From assembly GCA_023421505.1 (NCBI GenBank), contig JAEZTJ010000093.1, positions 186,001 through 250,000 of the forward strand: DNA of 64,000 nucleotides, given 5' to 3'. The translations under genes were made by a program, and so were the position numbers. The DNA comes from Bacillota bacterium. GTDB taxonomy: Bacteria > Bacillota > Clostridia > Lachnospirales > Lachnospiraceae. The notes beneath the pieces were generated by a model that worked only from the letters and a program-made list of their open reading frames with translations, had not been told where the DNA came from and did no database searches. Each line of letters opens with the position of its first letter. Position 1 is the stretch's first letter. Shown one piece after another: positions 9,594 to 18,373 of this stretch.

Positions 9594-9622
9594 TTGCAAT
9601 AAAGCGTCATTATTGGTAAAAT
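9594..9622 (+). promoter_or_regulatory. Promoter of the GGDEF-EAL gene
   Basis: TTGCAA (9594-9599), 17-bp spacer, TAAAAT (9617-9622), about 55 bp upstream of the ATG. Near-consensus sigma-A boxes. Confidence 0.5.
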
Positions 9623-9677
9623 GTAAATTATTACATATCGAAAAAAATACATTGAGCTCGTTGGGGAGGTGCCTTGT

Positions 9678-12164
9678 ATGTCGATAAAAAAATCCTTACG
9701 TATTCTATTGATATTATCATCTATGATACCTGTTATCGTATTAACAGTGGTGGCTGATGCGTTACTTACTCAAAAATTTATCTCCGATAATTCCCACAAA
9801 CTGAAGAACGTTGCTATTGCAAATAGGAACGGCCTGAATGCCATGATAGATACCAAGATAACAGAGGTATCCTTATTAGCACTTCAGAAAGAGCTGTATG
9901 AGGCTGTAACACAGAATAACATTACAAATAATCCCGTGCCCAAGGAAGTCAATACCTTTTTGGCGGAAAGAAAACGCCTTTCTAAAAATTGTATACGTAT
10001 CGCGCTTTATAATGCAGAAAAAAGGCTTATTGCCTGTTCAAACCCTGCATCAACCCAGGATACCGCCAATTATACAGATCTTCTGGAAGATATATTTACT
10101 GCTAAAGACTCAGCAGCTATTGTAGGACGACTGCAATCTATTATTGTTTCTGATAAAACCATACATACTTTTGGTATTGGCTCTCCGATACTTAATCCAC
10201 AAACCAAAGAAATTCTGGGTTATGTGATCAGCTCCATCGCAACCGCTTATTTTCAGGAATATTTTGATTCTATAACCGTTGGAAAGACAGGTTATGGAAT
10301 ATTACTGGATGAGGATGGTACGATATTACTTCACAAGAATTTAGACATAATCGGACAGAATATACAGTCGGACAAACTTTCTCAAATAGTTTCAGACTAC
10401 AAAGATGGTATTGCTCCTATAAGCGGTGAGTTTAAGTATTGCTACCAGAATATTAATCAGTCTTATGGCTACTGCGTACTTCCTAATCTTAATTGGATTT
10501 TGCTTGTAAAGCAAAACGTATCAGAGATAGGCTCTGTTGTAAGCATCATGTTTCCGCTGCTATCCATCACCTGCATAATAGCCCTGATTATTGTAAGCTT
10601 TTTTGCTAATGTACTGGCAAAAAAATACTCTACCCCTATCATTGCCTTAAGAGACGCCATGCGCACAGCATCGGACGGTAACTTAACCGTACAATCCAAT
10701 ATCAAAAGTAATAATGAGCTTGGTGAATTATCTAAAAATTTTAATAAGATGCTACATATTATTAAAACAAACTATGAAGATTTAGAATCCATGCATGAAG
10801 AACTTCTGTCAAATGAAGAGCAGCTGCGCTCTAACTATGACCATATTGAATTTTTAGCTTACCACGATACTCTTACTAACCTACCGAATAAATTGGCTTT
10901 CCTTGACTATATGAATGCTGTTTTATGCTCCTCTTTGCCTGATTTTTCAATCCATGCGGTATATTTTGTTGATCTTGATAATTTTAAAACAGTAAATGAT
11001 ACCCTTGGACATGAATATGGTGATGCACTTTTGGTAAAAACAGCGCAAATCTTAACCTCTCTAATCGGTGTCAGTGGTATGCTAGCTAGAGCCGGGGGCG
11101 ATGAATTCCTATTATTTAAGGAGAATCTTACATCTAAAAAGGCAGCGATGAATTTTGCCTCACAGATTATAGACTATTTTAAGAACCCACTCGTTTTGGA
11201 AGGTAAAATCGTATATGTATCCATGAGTATAGGTATTGCAGTTTATCCTGAGAATGGTTTATCCTCTAATGTATTAATCAAAAACTCAGATATTGCGATG
11301 TACAAGTCCAAGGATACCGGTAAAAATAAGCTAACCTTATTTGACTCTAAGATGGAGGAGGAACTAAGTCGAAACACTTTAATATTGGAAGCTTTAAGAA
11401 ACGCGATAGAGAGCCAGGATATTTATATCCAGTATCAACCCTTGCTTGAACTTTCAACAAATAATATTATCGGCTTTGAAGCATTAATGAGAATTAAGAA
11501 TAAGCGTCTTGGCAGCTTGTCCCCCATTGAATTTATACCGATTGCCGAGGAAAGCGGGCTAATTATTGAACTAAGCTCCTGGTTAATCCGGGAGGCCTGC
11601 CGTTTTAACAAAAGTCTCCTAGATCTTGGTGCAACGCCGCGGCATGTTTCTGTTAACATATCCTCTATCCAGATTAACCGTCCAGGCTTTGTTGCCTTAC
11701 TTTCAGAAATACTGAACGAAACAGGGCTGCCACCGGAGTACCTGGAACTAGAGATAACAGAAAGCACCCTGGTTTCTTCCATTATGGATGCAGCGAAGCT
11801 TTTAAGTAATCTTCAAAGCTTGGGAGTCAGAGTTTCCTTAGACGATTTCGGAACAGGCTATTCCTCCCTCAATTATTTAACAAAGCTTCCGATTAACACT
11901 TTAAAAATTGATAAATCCTTTATTGATAATATCTGTAATAATGATAAAGATTCCTCCATTGCTGAGGCTATAATAAAGCTTGCACATAGTTTGGATATCA
12001 AAGTGGTAGCCGAAGGAGTGGAGCAGGAAGAGCAGCTTAGATTATTGAAAGCGCAAGGCTGTGATATTATACAGGGCTATATCTACAGTCCTCCCCTGCA
12101 TCCGAGTGAGCTATCTGATTTGATCCGGGAGGATGATATGATTACGCAGTATACTTTCTTCTAG
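9678..12164 (+). CDS. Membrane GGDEF-EAL cyclic-di-GMP enzyme
   Basis: 828 aa. TM1 at ~8-30, an extracellular dCache-like sensor to ~285, TM2 ~295-317, HAMP ~318-370, a short linker, GGDEF domain ~395-555 and EAL domain ~570-820. The cyclase motif is intact (RAGGDEFLLF), but the usual inhibitory I-site RxxD five residues upstream is replaced by GVSG. The EAL motifs are also intact (FEALMR, EITES, LDDFGTGYSSL, AEGVEQ, IQGY), so both synthesis and hydrolysis are possible. ATG at 9678 is chosen because GGGGAGG ends 8 nt before it; an in-frame GTG at 9669 overlaps that site. Monocistronic, with its own promoter and terminator. Confidence 0.93.
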   Translation: MSIKKSLRILLILSSMIPVIVLTVVADALLTQKFISDNSHKLKNVAIANRNGLNAMIDTKITEVSLLALQKELYEAVTQNNITNNPVPKEVNTFLAERKRLSKNCIRIALYNAEKRLIACSNPASTQDTANYTDLLEDIFTAKDSAAIVGRLQSIIVSDKTIHTFGIGSPILNPQTKEILGYVISSIATAYFQEYFDSITVGKTGYGILLDEDGTILLHKNLDIIGQNIQSDKLSQIVSDYKDGIAPISGEFKYCYQNINQSYGYCVLPNLNWILLVKQNVSEIGSVVSIMFPLLSITCIIALIIVSFFANVLAKKYSTPIIALRDAMRTASDGNLTVQSNIKSNNELGELSKNFNKMLHIIKTNYEDLESMHEELLSNEEQLRSNYDHIEFLAYHDTLTNLPNKLAFLDYMNAVLCSSLPDFSIHAVYFVDLDNFKTVNDTLGHEYGDALLVKTAQILTSLIGVSGMLARAGGDEFLLFKENLTSKKAAMNFASQIIDYFKNPLVLEGKIVYVSMSIGIAVYPENGLSSNVLIKNSDIAMYKSKDTGKNKLTLFDSKMEEELSRNTLILEALRNAIESQDIYIQYQPLLELSTNNIIGFEALMRIKNKRLGSLSPIEFIPIAEESGLIIELSSWLIREACRFNKSLLDLGATPRHVSVNISSIQINRPGFVALLSEILNETGLPPEYLELEITESTLVSSIMDAAKLLSNLQSLGVRVSLDDFGTGYSSLNYLTKLPINTLKIDKSFIDNICNNDKDSSIAEAIIKLAHSLDIKVVAEGVEQEEQLRLLKAQGCDIIQGYIYSPPLHPSELSDLIREDDMITQYTFF

Positions 12165-12211
12165 AGAAATGTAATAAATATAGGATTAATATAAATGTTA
12201 TTGAAGATATC

Positions 12212-12294
12212 AAAAAGGGAAGTCAACAAATGTATGTAACATCCTGCCCTCTTTCAAGGCAACTGATACGCATCATTATGTTGACTTCCCTTTT
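12212..12294. terminator. Bidirectional terminator
   Basis: AAAAGGGAAGTCAACA and TGTTGACTTCCCTTTT pair perfectly around a ~50-nt loop, with A/T runs on both sides. It lies between the convergent GGDEF-EAL gene and the aldolase. Confidence 0.75.
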
Positions 12295-12321
12295 ATATAT
12301 TACTGACTATCATGATTAAAA

Positions 12322-13263
12322 TTATTTTGAAGCAGCTCCGGAGCATCCAAGTACGTTCACGAGCTTATGCTTAACAAGTGCTTTGATATTATTTCTTGCT
12401 GGTGTTAAGTATTGTCTAGGATCAAAATGACTTGGATTATTCGCAAAATATTCTCTGATGCCTGCGGTAAATGCTAATCTTAAGTCAGAATCAATATTAA
12501 TTTTACAAACTGCCATCTTTGCAGCTTGTCTTAACATATCTTCCGGTATACCAATCGCATCCTCCATTTTTCCGCCGTACTTTTTAATAATCTCAACATA
12601 TTCCTGCGATACGGAGGAGGCTCCATGCAATACGATTGGGAAATTAGGAAGTCTCTTACCAACTTCTTCCAAAATATCAAATCGAAGCTGAGGCTTCTGG
12701 CCTGGTTTGAATTTAAACGCTCCATGGCTGGTACCTATAGCAATTGCAAGCGAATCTACGCCGGTACGGGTTACAAATTCCTCTACTTCTTCCGGTCTTG
12801 TGTAGGAAGCATCTTTTGCAGCAACTTTGACATCATCCTCTACACCTGCCAGTTTACCCAACTCACCTTCTACTACAACACCATGAGCGTGTGCATATTC
12901 AACGACCTTTTTCGTGAGTATAATATTGTCTTCGAAGCTATGTTTGGAACCATCGATCATAACGGATGTGAAACCACCATCAATACAGGCTTTACAAATC
13001 TCAAAATCATCACCATGATCCAAGTGAAGTGCAATCGGAAGATCTGTATCAATTAATGCAGCTTCCACTAATTTTACAAGATATGCATGCTTTGCATACT
13101 TTCTGGCTCCGGCTGAAACCTGTAGAATGAGTGGCGCATTCTCTTCTTTTGCAGCTTCTGTGATGCCTTGTACGATTTCCATATTGTTTACGTTAAAAGC
13201 ACCAATTGCATAGCCTCCGTCATATGCTTTTTGAAACATTTCTTTCGTTGTTACCAATGCCAT
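12322..13263 (-). CDS. fba: Class II fructose-bisphosphate aldolase (paralogue 1)
   Basis: 313 aa. Zn-dependent cleavage of fructose-1,6-bisphosphate (or a related ketose bisphosphate) to triose phosphates. Visible are the zinc ligands in HLDHGDDFE and VVEGELG, SLAIAIGTSHGAFK, the VLHGASSV segment and INIDSDLRLAFTAG. ATG at 13263 (MALVTTKEMF) is chosen over an upstream start because AAAGGATGG precedes it. It lies 333 bp downstream of a second class II aldolase but has only moderate similarity to it, so this is not a recent tandem duplication. One copy may serve glycolysis and the other a tagatose/other ketose-bisphosphate; sequence alone does not separate them. Confidence 0.92.
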   Translation of the reverse strand: MALVTTKEMFQKAYDGGYAIGAFNVNNMEIVQGITEAAKEENAPLILQVSAGARKYAKHAYLVKLVEAALIDTDLPIALHLDHGDDFEICKACIDGGFTSVMIDGSKHSFEDNIILTKKVVEYAHAHGVVVEGELGKLAGVEDDVKVAAKDASYTRPEEVEEFVTRTGVDSLAIAIGTSHGAFKFKPGQKPQLRFDILEEVGKRLPNFPIVLHGASSVSQEYVEIIKKYGGKMEDAIGIPEDMLRQAAKMAVCKINIDSDLRLAFTAGIREYFANNPSHFDPRQYLTPARNNIKALVKHKLVNVLGCSGAASK

Positions 13264-13527
13264 TATAATCCATCCTTTCCGTTCATAAATTTTTTGCAAT
13301 TTCAAAGTTACAATTTTTTCTAAACGATTATATTATACCATAAAATTGTAATTAGATAAGCTGTTTTTCAAATATTTTATAAATTTTACCATGACCAGAT
13401 TCTTACGGTTGAATATATTCGTTATACTAAAAAAATACCTTTTTCAATATAATTATGAAATGGAATGCCTCTGTTTGTATAAGAAGGAAGATATCTTTTG
13501 CCGTACGTTGTTATTTTGCACACAAAA

Positions 13528-13551
13528 ATGCGGATTCTTAAGAATCCGCAT
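13528..13551 (-). terminator. Terminator of the second aldolase gene
   Basis: A perfect palindrome, ATGCGGATTC joined to its complement GAATCCGCAT through TTAA, followed on the minus strand by TTTTT. 45 bp after the stop of the 13597-14463 gene. Confidence 0.85.
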
Positions 13552-13596
13552 GAATGTTATGAAATATTGTAATTTTAATTCCAGCGAAGGATAGCA

Positions 13597-14463
13597 TTAT
13601 GCTTTTCCAACAGAACCGAATAATTCCATCTTTTCTTTTACAGTAGCCTTAATTGCTTCAGCACCCGGTGCTAAGAGCTTACGAGGATCAAAGCCTTTTC
13701 CTGATAAGTCTTTTCCTTCTTCAATGTATTTACGGGTTGCAGCCTGGAAGGACAACTGACATTCTGTGTTAACATTGATTTTGGCTACACCAAGGGAGAT
13801 AGCCTTTTTAATCATATCTTCCGGAATACCGGTACCACCGTGAAGTACTAAAGGCATCTCGCCTGTTTTCTGCTGAACAGCCTCCAGAGTCTCAAAGCTA
13901 AGTCCAGGCCAGTTAGCCGGATACTTACCATGAATATTGCCAATACCAGCTGCCAGCATAGTAACGTCAAGATCTGCAATTGCTTTACATTCATCAGGAT
14001 CAGCACATTCCCCTGCTCCGACAACTCCATCCTCTTCTCCGCCAATGGAACCAACCTCAGCTTCGATAGAAAGACCTTTTTCTTCGCAGATGGCTACTAA
14101 TTCTTTTGTTTTCTCAATGTTCTCAGCGATAGGATAATGGGATCCATCAAACATAACAGAAGAAAAACCAGCTGCAATACAAGCCTTCGCGCCTTCATAG
14201 CTGCCGTGATCTAAGTGAAGTGCAACAGGAACTGTTATCTTTAATTCCTCTAACATTCCATTAACCATACCAACTATTGTTTTATAGCCACACATATATT
14301 TTCCGGCGCCTTCAGAAACTCCAAGAATAACCGGTGATTTCATTTCTTCTGCTGCTAATAATACTGATTTTGTCCACTCTAAGTTGTTAATGTTAAACTG
14401 ACCTACTGCATATTTTCCTTGTTTTGCCTTTGTAAGCATTTCTTTTGCTGATACTAATGCCAT
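13597..14463 (-). CDS. fba: Class II fructose-bisphosphate aldolase (paralogue 2)
   Basis: 288 aa, the compact class II form common in clostridia. Motifs: VALHLDHGSYEGA, AEVGSIGGEEDG, LAAGIGNIHGKYP, LVLHGGTGIPED, AKINVNTECQ. These supply the zinc and phosphate ligands. ATG at 14463 has GGAGGG upstream. It has its own consensus promoter (14535-14563), a Rex-like palindrome just upstream of it, and its own terminator, so it is transcribed separately from paralogue 1. The strong promoter suggests this is the main glycolytic aldolase. Confidence 0.93.
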   Translation of the reverse strand: MALVSAKEMLTKAKQGKYAVGQFNINNLEWTKSVLLAAEEMKSPVILGVSEGAGKYMCGYKTIVGMVNGMLEELKITVPVALHLDHGSYEGAKACIAAGFSSVMFDGSHYPIAENIEKTKELVAICEEKGLSIEAEVGSIGGEEDGVVGAGECADPDECKAIADLDVTMLAAGIGNIHGKYPANWPGLSFETLEAVQQKTGEMPLVLHGGTGIPEDMIKKAISLGVAKINVNTECQLSFQAATRKYIEEGKDLSGKGFDPRKLLAPGAEAIKATVKEKMELFGSVGKA

Positions 14464-14534
14464 ATTGATACCCTCCGTTATATATTCTTTATTAAAATAA
14501 GCAACATAAACCTTTCGTCATATAGCCCAGCCCC

Positions 14535-14563
14535 ATTATAATCGTTATTTAAGAATTTGTCAA
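14535..14563 (-). promoter_or_regulatory. Consensus promoter of the second aldolase
   Basis: Minus strand: TTGACA (14563-14558), 17-bp spacer, TATAAT (14540-14535). Both hexamers and the spacing are perfect sigma-A consensus. Confidence 0.75.
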
Positions 14564-14569
14564 AACGAA

Positions 14570-14585
14570 AGTTAAATATTTAACT
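14570..14585. promoter_or_regulatory. 16-bp palindrome resembling a Rex site
   Basis: AGTTAAATATTTAACT is a perfect palindrome just upstream of the -35 box. Its core GTTAA-N4-TTAAC matches the centre of the clostridial Rex operator (TTGTTAA-N4-TTAACAA), but the outer bases do not match. Confidence 0.35.
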
Positions 14586-14815
14586 AATATTTATCTATCG
14601 CGTCTACCTCCTTATATCGCTCTTTTTGCCTTACTCTTCTCATCTTCTTCTGTCTATTTATAATTTTTAGTTTCCTTCCGCAAAAAATGTTGATTATCAA
14701 TATATTATGTCATCTCATATAATATATTATCCAATTCATTTTCTTATATAATCTTTAGTGAGTTGGTAACATACCAAAATAAATGATTATAAATCTAAAT
14801 TAAGGAGATTTTTCA

Positions 14816-14983
14816 ATGGGTTATTATAATGATAAATATGACCGCAAAGACTTTCGTGATGGCTGGCGTGACAGACCATATCACAGACGTCCTGGTACCA
14901 AACCTTGGTATCCTGACCGTGAGCCTAGACCCTGGTATCCAGAGCCTTGGTGTTGCCCGGATCGCAGGCGTAAATTTTACTAA
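14816..14983 (+). CDS. Small Arg/Tyr/Trp/Pro-rich protein
   Basis: 55 aa, starting ATG at 14816 with AAGGAGA 7 nt upstream and ending at TAA 14981-14983. The N-terminal half is charged (YYNDKYDRKDFRDG). The C-terminal half carries two WYP units, PWYPDREPRP and PWYPEP, then CCPDRRRKFY. There is no membrane segment. I do not recognise the family. The composition resembles short spore-coat or surface peptides, but this is only an impression. A hairpin repeat (14985-15047) begins one base after the stop codon. Confidence 0.65.
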   Translation: MGYYNDKYDRKDFRDGWRDRPYHRRPGTKPWYPDREPRPWYPEPWCCPDRRRKFY

Positions 14984-14984
14984 T

Positions 14985-15047
14985 GCATAATTTTCACACT
15001 TGGAAGTTTGTGCTTGCGTATTACTCGGCACAAACTAATTCAAAGGG
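14985..15047 (+). repeat. Covarying hairpin repeat, copy 1
   Basis: About 63 bp with stem AAGTTTGTGC / GCACAAACT and a ~14-nt loop, flanked by GCATAATTTTCACACTTGG and AATTCAAAGGG. The same element, reversed, is at 49802-49862 with ~85% identity. It sits directly behind a gene 3' end, as does the other copy. Confidence 0.7.
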
Positions 15048-15065
15048 CAGACATGTTATGTTAAT

Positions 15066-15118
15066 ATGAAACCAGGGAACATTATCTGACTTCTTGATAA
15101 TGTTCCTTGCTGTTTCAT
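15066..15118 (+). terminator. Long hairpin, probable terminator
   Basis: ATGAAAC-CAGGGAACATTATC pairs with GATAATGTTCCTTGCT-GTTTCAT (long stem, small internal loops, 8-nt apical loop). No strong T-run follows on the plus strand. It ends the small-protein unit before the thioesterase gene. Confidence 0.55.
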
Positions 15119-15184
15119 AAAAATGGGTATAAAATAGGTTTCATTCAGAAAGTATAATGATAAAATAACGAAAAGGAGTAGAAT

Positions 15185-15655
15185 GTGGAACCAAAACACG
15201 TCACTGATTCATTAACAGAACAGGTGCAGATAATAATGCCCTCACACAGCAATGGGGTAGACAGGCTTTTTGGCGGTCAGCTGGTCGAATGGATTGATGT
15301 AGTGGCCTCCGTTGTTGCCCGCCGCCATTCCGGCTGTAATGTTACTACTGCTGCTATCGACAATTTACAATTTAAAGCAGGTGCTTACATCAATAACACT
15401 CTAGTCCTGATTGGTCGCATCACCTTTGTTGGTAAGACCTCTATGGAAATTAGAGTTGATACTTATGTAGAGGATTTATACGGTTTTCGTAAGGTAGTAA
15501 ACCGTGCCTATCTGGTTATGGTTGCTTTAGATGATAGTGGACAACCGACTGAGGTTCCTAAGCTTTTGTTGGAAACCGAATCAGAACGCGCAGAGTGGGA
15601 AGCAGGCAAGAAACGCCATGCCCTTCGATGCAGACGCCGTAAAGAAGGGTACTAG
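15185..15655 (+). CDS. Acyl-CoA thioesterase, hotdog fold
   Basis: 156 aa. It matches the YciA/BACH-type thioesterases that hydrolyse acyl-CoA to acid and CoA: HSNGVDRLFGGQLVEWIDVVA holds the conserved N-(x)-FGG-(x)-WID helix region, followed by VTTAAIDNLQFKAGA and a VNRAYLVMVALD strand. The C-terminus is basic (KKRHALRCRRRK). The GTG at 15185 is chosen because AAGGAG precedes it at normal spacing and no in-frame ATG is nearby. The acyl chain preference cannot be told. Confidence 0.85.
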   Translation: MEPKHVTDSLTEQVQIIMPSHSNGVDRLFGGQLVEWIDVVASVVARRHSGCNVTTAAIDNLQFKAGAYINNTLVLIGRITFVGKTSMEIRVDTYVEDLYGFRKVVNRAYLVMVALDDSGQPTEVPKLLLETESERAEWEAGKKRHALRCRRRKEGY

Positions 15656-15743
15656 AAAACGTAAAAGGATTTGTCTTTTATCAGATATTCACCAACTTTC
15701 GACATATCGAATATATTAGTAATATATTCTTATGATTAAGTAT

Positions 15744-15886
15744 TGCGAAACCATATAGTTTTTATTAATTGTATACACAGCACATGCTATTCCAACGATC
15801 CTATGAGCATAAGGGTTTTAACATCATAATTCCGCTGCAAAACAGTCTATACTGTGCATACAATACTTACAATTACTGAGTTTCGT
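15744..15886. repeat. TIR element family A, copy 2
   Basis: About 143 bp, TGCGAAACCATATAG at left and GAGTTTCGTA at right, with inner arms TTGTATACACAG / CTGTGCATACAA. The core is the most diverged of the three copies. It lies between the thioesterase and amidase genes. Confidence 0.65.
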
Positions 15887-15926
15887 AGTTACCTGATTCC
15901 ATTGATTGAAGAAAGGAACTGATATT

Positions 15927-16583
15927 ATGGCAAAAATAAAAATAGCAGTTGATGCTGGCCACGGCAGCTTTACAGCAGGAAAACGTACCCCACCCTTTAA
16001 GAAGAGCGTAGACATAAATAGTGATAGTAAGATTGATATAAAAAAAGGAAAACAGTACAGGGAGCATTATGCGAATGTTGGTGTAGCCGATTATCTATAT
16101 AAAACACTATCAACACGGGGCTATGAAGTGATTAAAACCGGTTGGGATAACGCTAATTCAAAGAACGATTTTGAAGCTTCTTTAACCTCCCGCCAGAAAA
16201 AAATCAAAAAGGCAGGTTGTGATTATTCCATATCCATTCATTTTAATGCATATGGGGATGGTGACAGCTTCAATGAAGCAAATGGCGTCGGAGTATATAT
16301 TCATAGCACCTATCCAAGAGATTCTAAACGTCTTGCCGAATATGTTATTAATGAGCTTATAAAAGGCACTCCTCAGAAGAACAGAGGTATTAACAATGCT
16401 GCTTTTGCAATGTGCAATTGTAAATCGCTTGGAACAGAAGCATCTATCATCTGTGAACTAGCTTTTATGACAAATGAGCACGAGGCAACTGATTTAATGG
16501 CCAACAGTAAATTCTGGGAGGAAAGTGCTCTGCAGATAGCTGATGCCTTAGACGAGTATTGCAAAGAAGCCAGAAAACAATGA
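15927..16583 (+). CDS. N-acetylmuramoyl-L-alanine amidase (Amidase_3)
   Basis: 218 aa zinc amidase that cleaves the MurNAc-L-Ala bond of peptidoglycan. Zinc and catalytic residues are visible in VDAGHGSFTAG (His), SIHFNAYGDG (His) and ICELAFMTNEHEA (Glu). There is no signal peptide or anchoring domain, which is unusual for a wall hydrolase: release by mother-cell lysis, a phage-lysin-like origin or non-classical export are all possible. ATG at 15927 is chosen because GAAAGGA lies ~8 nt upstream. Monocistronic. Confidence 0.88.
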   Translation: MAKIKIAVDAGHGSFTAGKRTPPFKKSVDINSDSKIDIKKGKQYREHYANVGVADYLYKTLSTRGYEVIKTGWDNANSKNDFEASLTSRQKKIKKAGCDYSISIHFNAYGDGDSFNEANGVGVYIHSTYPRDSKRLAEYVINELIKGTPQKNRGINNAAFAMCNCKSLGTEASIICELAFMTNEHEATDLMANSKFWEESALQIADALDEYCKEARKQ

Positions 16584-16587
16584 TAAT

Positions 16588-16632
16588 AAAAAAGCAGAGG
16601 CAGCTGCACAAAGCTACCTCTGTTTTTATTGT
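16588..16632. terminator. Bidirectional terminator
   Basis: CAGAGGCAGCT pairs with AGCTACCTCTG (one mismatch), with A-run before and T-run after. It serves the convergent amidase and coiled-coil genes. Confidence 0.75.
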
Positions 16633-16633
16633 A

Positions 16634-17002
16634 TTATTTTAGCTGATCTAGCTGCTCTTTTCTGTGCTCTTGTTTTGACTTAGCATTATTAAACGTTTTT
16701 TGATCCATGTGATCTGCATTATGATTTAGATAACCCTCCGTATATAGAAGCCTTTTTTCTGTATTTTCCTTATAATCATTATTACAGTTTTCTCCATGTG
16801 ATAAAATATTTTTTAAGTTTTCAATCTCAGATTGACGTTCTTCATTTACTCTTTTGGCATGCTCAATATTCTCTTTTGAAGATGATATATCGGAATGCTC
16901 TTCAAGATGACGTTCTGTACGAGTCTGTTTTTCTACCAGATTAATTAAATGATCCACTCTGCGCTCTTTTTTAAATTCCTCACTATCTCTGTTAATACTC
17001 AT
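16634..17002 (-). CDS. Hypothetical hydrophilic coiled-coil protein
   Basis: 122 aa, rich in Glu, Lys, Asn and His, with no hydrophobic segment or signal peptide. Heptad-like stretches (LVEKQTRTERHLEEH, RQSEIENLKNILSH) predict long helices. ATG at 17002 with GGCGGG upstream. I do not recognise the family; small proteins of this composition occur in spore-formers. The gene is convergent with the amidase and shares its terminator. The ~300 bp upstream (17003-17300) is AT-rich and shows no other gene. Confidence 0.65.
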   Translation of the reverse strand: MSINRDSEEFKKERRVDHLINLVEKQTRTERHLEEHSDISSSKENIEHAKRVNEERQSEIENLKNILSHGENCNNDYKENTEKRLLYTEGYLNHNADHMDQKTFNNAKSKQEHRKEQLDQLK

Positions 17003-17300
17003 ATTTTCCCGCCTTTCATAAAATATAACTTAAGATTATTGCTCTTTTTATTTTCTCCGAAACGGCTTCTTGTTATGCTAAACTTCATATGATAAAAGCT
17101 TACCATTATGGAATAATATGATTTTCGTAACAGTGAATAATAATAGAATTAATAAATTATTAAAAAGTACACCACTAAAAGGCCTTATAATATACTAAAA
17201 AACTATTTGATTTTATATAGTTTCTTACCTAAAGTCCTTTAGTATTCCTATCAAATATCATTTTTAAATATTTATTTTTATATGTATTTCATATAACAGG

Positions 17301-18137
17301 CTATAAAACACCTTTTAAATGTCTCATATAATAAAACATGTATTGCTGCACAATACCCGCATAACCCAAATATTTTGATTTATCAAATTGATTGTTATAG
17401 ATTTCCTTAAGCACTCTTAAGATCCATACATCGATAGGAAAGCCTTCTATATGATGTAGCCCATATAGGGAAATACAGTTTGCTACCTTATCACCAATTC
17501 CGTAAACACCCTTTAATATCGTAACTGCCTCTTCATAGCTGCACTCCTTAAGATAAGAAAAATCCAGAAATTCTTCTGTAACAGCTTGCGCTGCTTTTTT
17601 TATATATTCATCCCGATAACCTGTTTTTAGGGCTCTTAATTCCTCTCCTACTGCTTCTGCCAGAACTTTTGCAGTTGGAAAAGCCGTATATGTTACCCTA
17701 CACTCTGAATTATACCTTTTCTCTCCATAGCGTTCACAGATTCCTTCAATACAATTTTTTATGGCTGGAATATTCTTATTTTGTGAAATTATGAAACTAA
17801 TCATCGCTTCAAAGGGCTCCTGCTTTAAGATCCTGATGCCCCTTCCATAAAAAGCAGCTTCCTTTAGAAATCTATCCTCTCCGTTAATCAGAGTATCTAC
17901 GATTTTACCGTAATCATATTTTAAGTCAAAATAATCCTCCCAGAATTGATCATACTCCTCTTTAGAGCAACTAAGTTCAATCGTATCCTCACTCACCTGA
18001 CTTAATTCGAGGTATTTTCCATATGCAACCAGACTGTAACTGTTCGGTTTATGATCCGTTTCTAGTCTCTTCATGCGAAAGCATTGTCCTGAATCTGCAA
18101 TTTGCACGATATCAAAATTCTGATTATGTATTTTCAT
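17301..18137 (-). CDS. ogg: 8-oxoguanine DNA glycosylase/AP lyase (OGG type)
   Basis: 278 aa. It removes 8-oxoG from DNA by base excision. The N-terminal OGG domain (FDIVQIADSGQCFRM) is followed by the helix-hairpin-helix-GPD module LKGVYGIGDKVANCISLYG, containing the catalytic Lys, then FPIDVWILRVL with the catalytic Asp. ATG at 18137 has GGAGGAAGG upstream. Stand-alone gene, divergent from the dehydrogenase at 18374. Confidence 0.9.
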   Translation of the reverse strand: MKIHNQNFDIVQIADSGQCFRMKRLETDHKPNSYSLVAYGKYLELSQVSEDTIELSCSKEEYDQFWEDYFDLKYDYGKIVDTLINGEDRFLKEAAFYGRGIRILKQEPFEAMISFIISQNKNIPAIKNCIEGICERYGEKRYNSECRVTYTAFPTAKVLAEAVGEELRALKTGYRDEYIKKAAQAVTEEFLDFSYLKECSYEEAVTILKGVYGIGDKVANCISLYGLHHIEGFPIDVWILRVLKEIYNNQFDKSKYLGYAGIVQQYMFYYMRHLKGVL

Positions 18138-18373
18138 CCTTCCTCCATGATGCTGCTTCCCGGCAGCAAACCACCTACTGTGCTTGCAATATATGTAAAG
18201 TTCTCATAGCTTTTATTATAATATAAAGAGCTTTTATTCACAAGGCGCTCAAAAGCAATAACTTCAGCCATTCTAACCTATAAATACCAAAATAAAATGC
18301 TCAACCAAGTATACGATATGGTATAATATAGATCTGGTATTTATTTATAATTTTTCATGAAGGAGGAGTTTTC

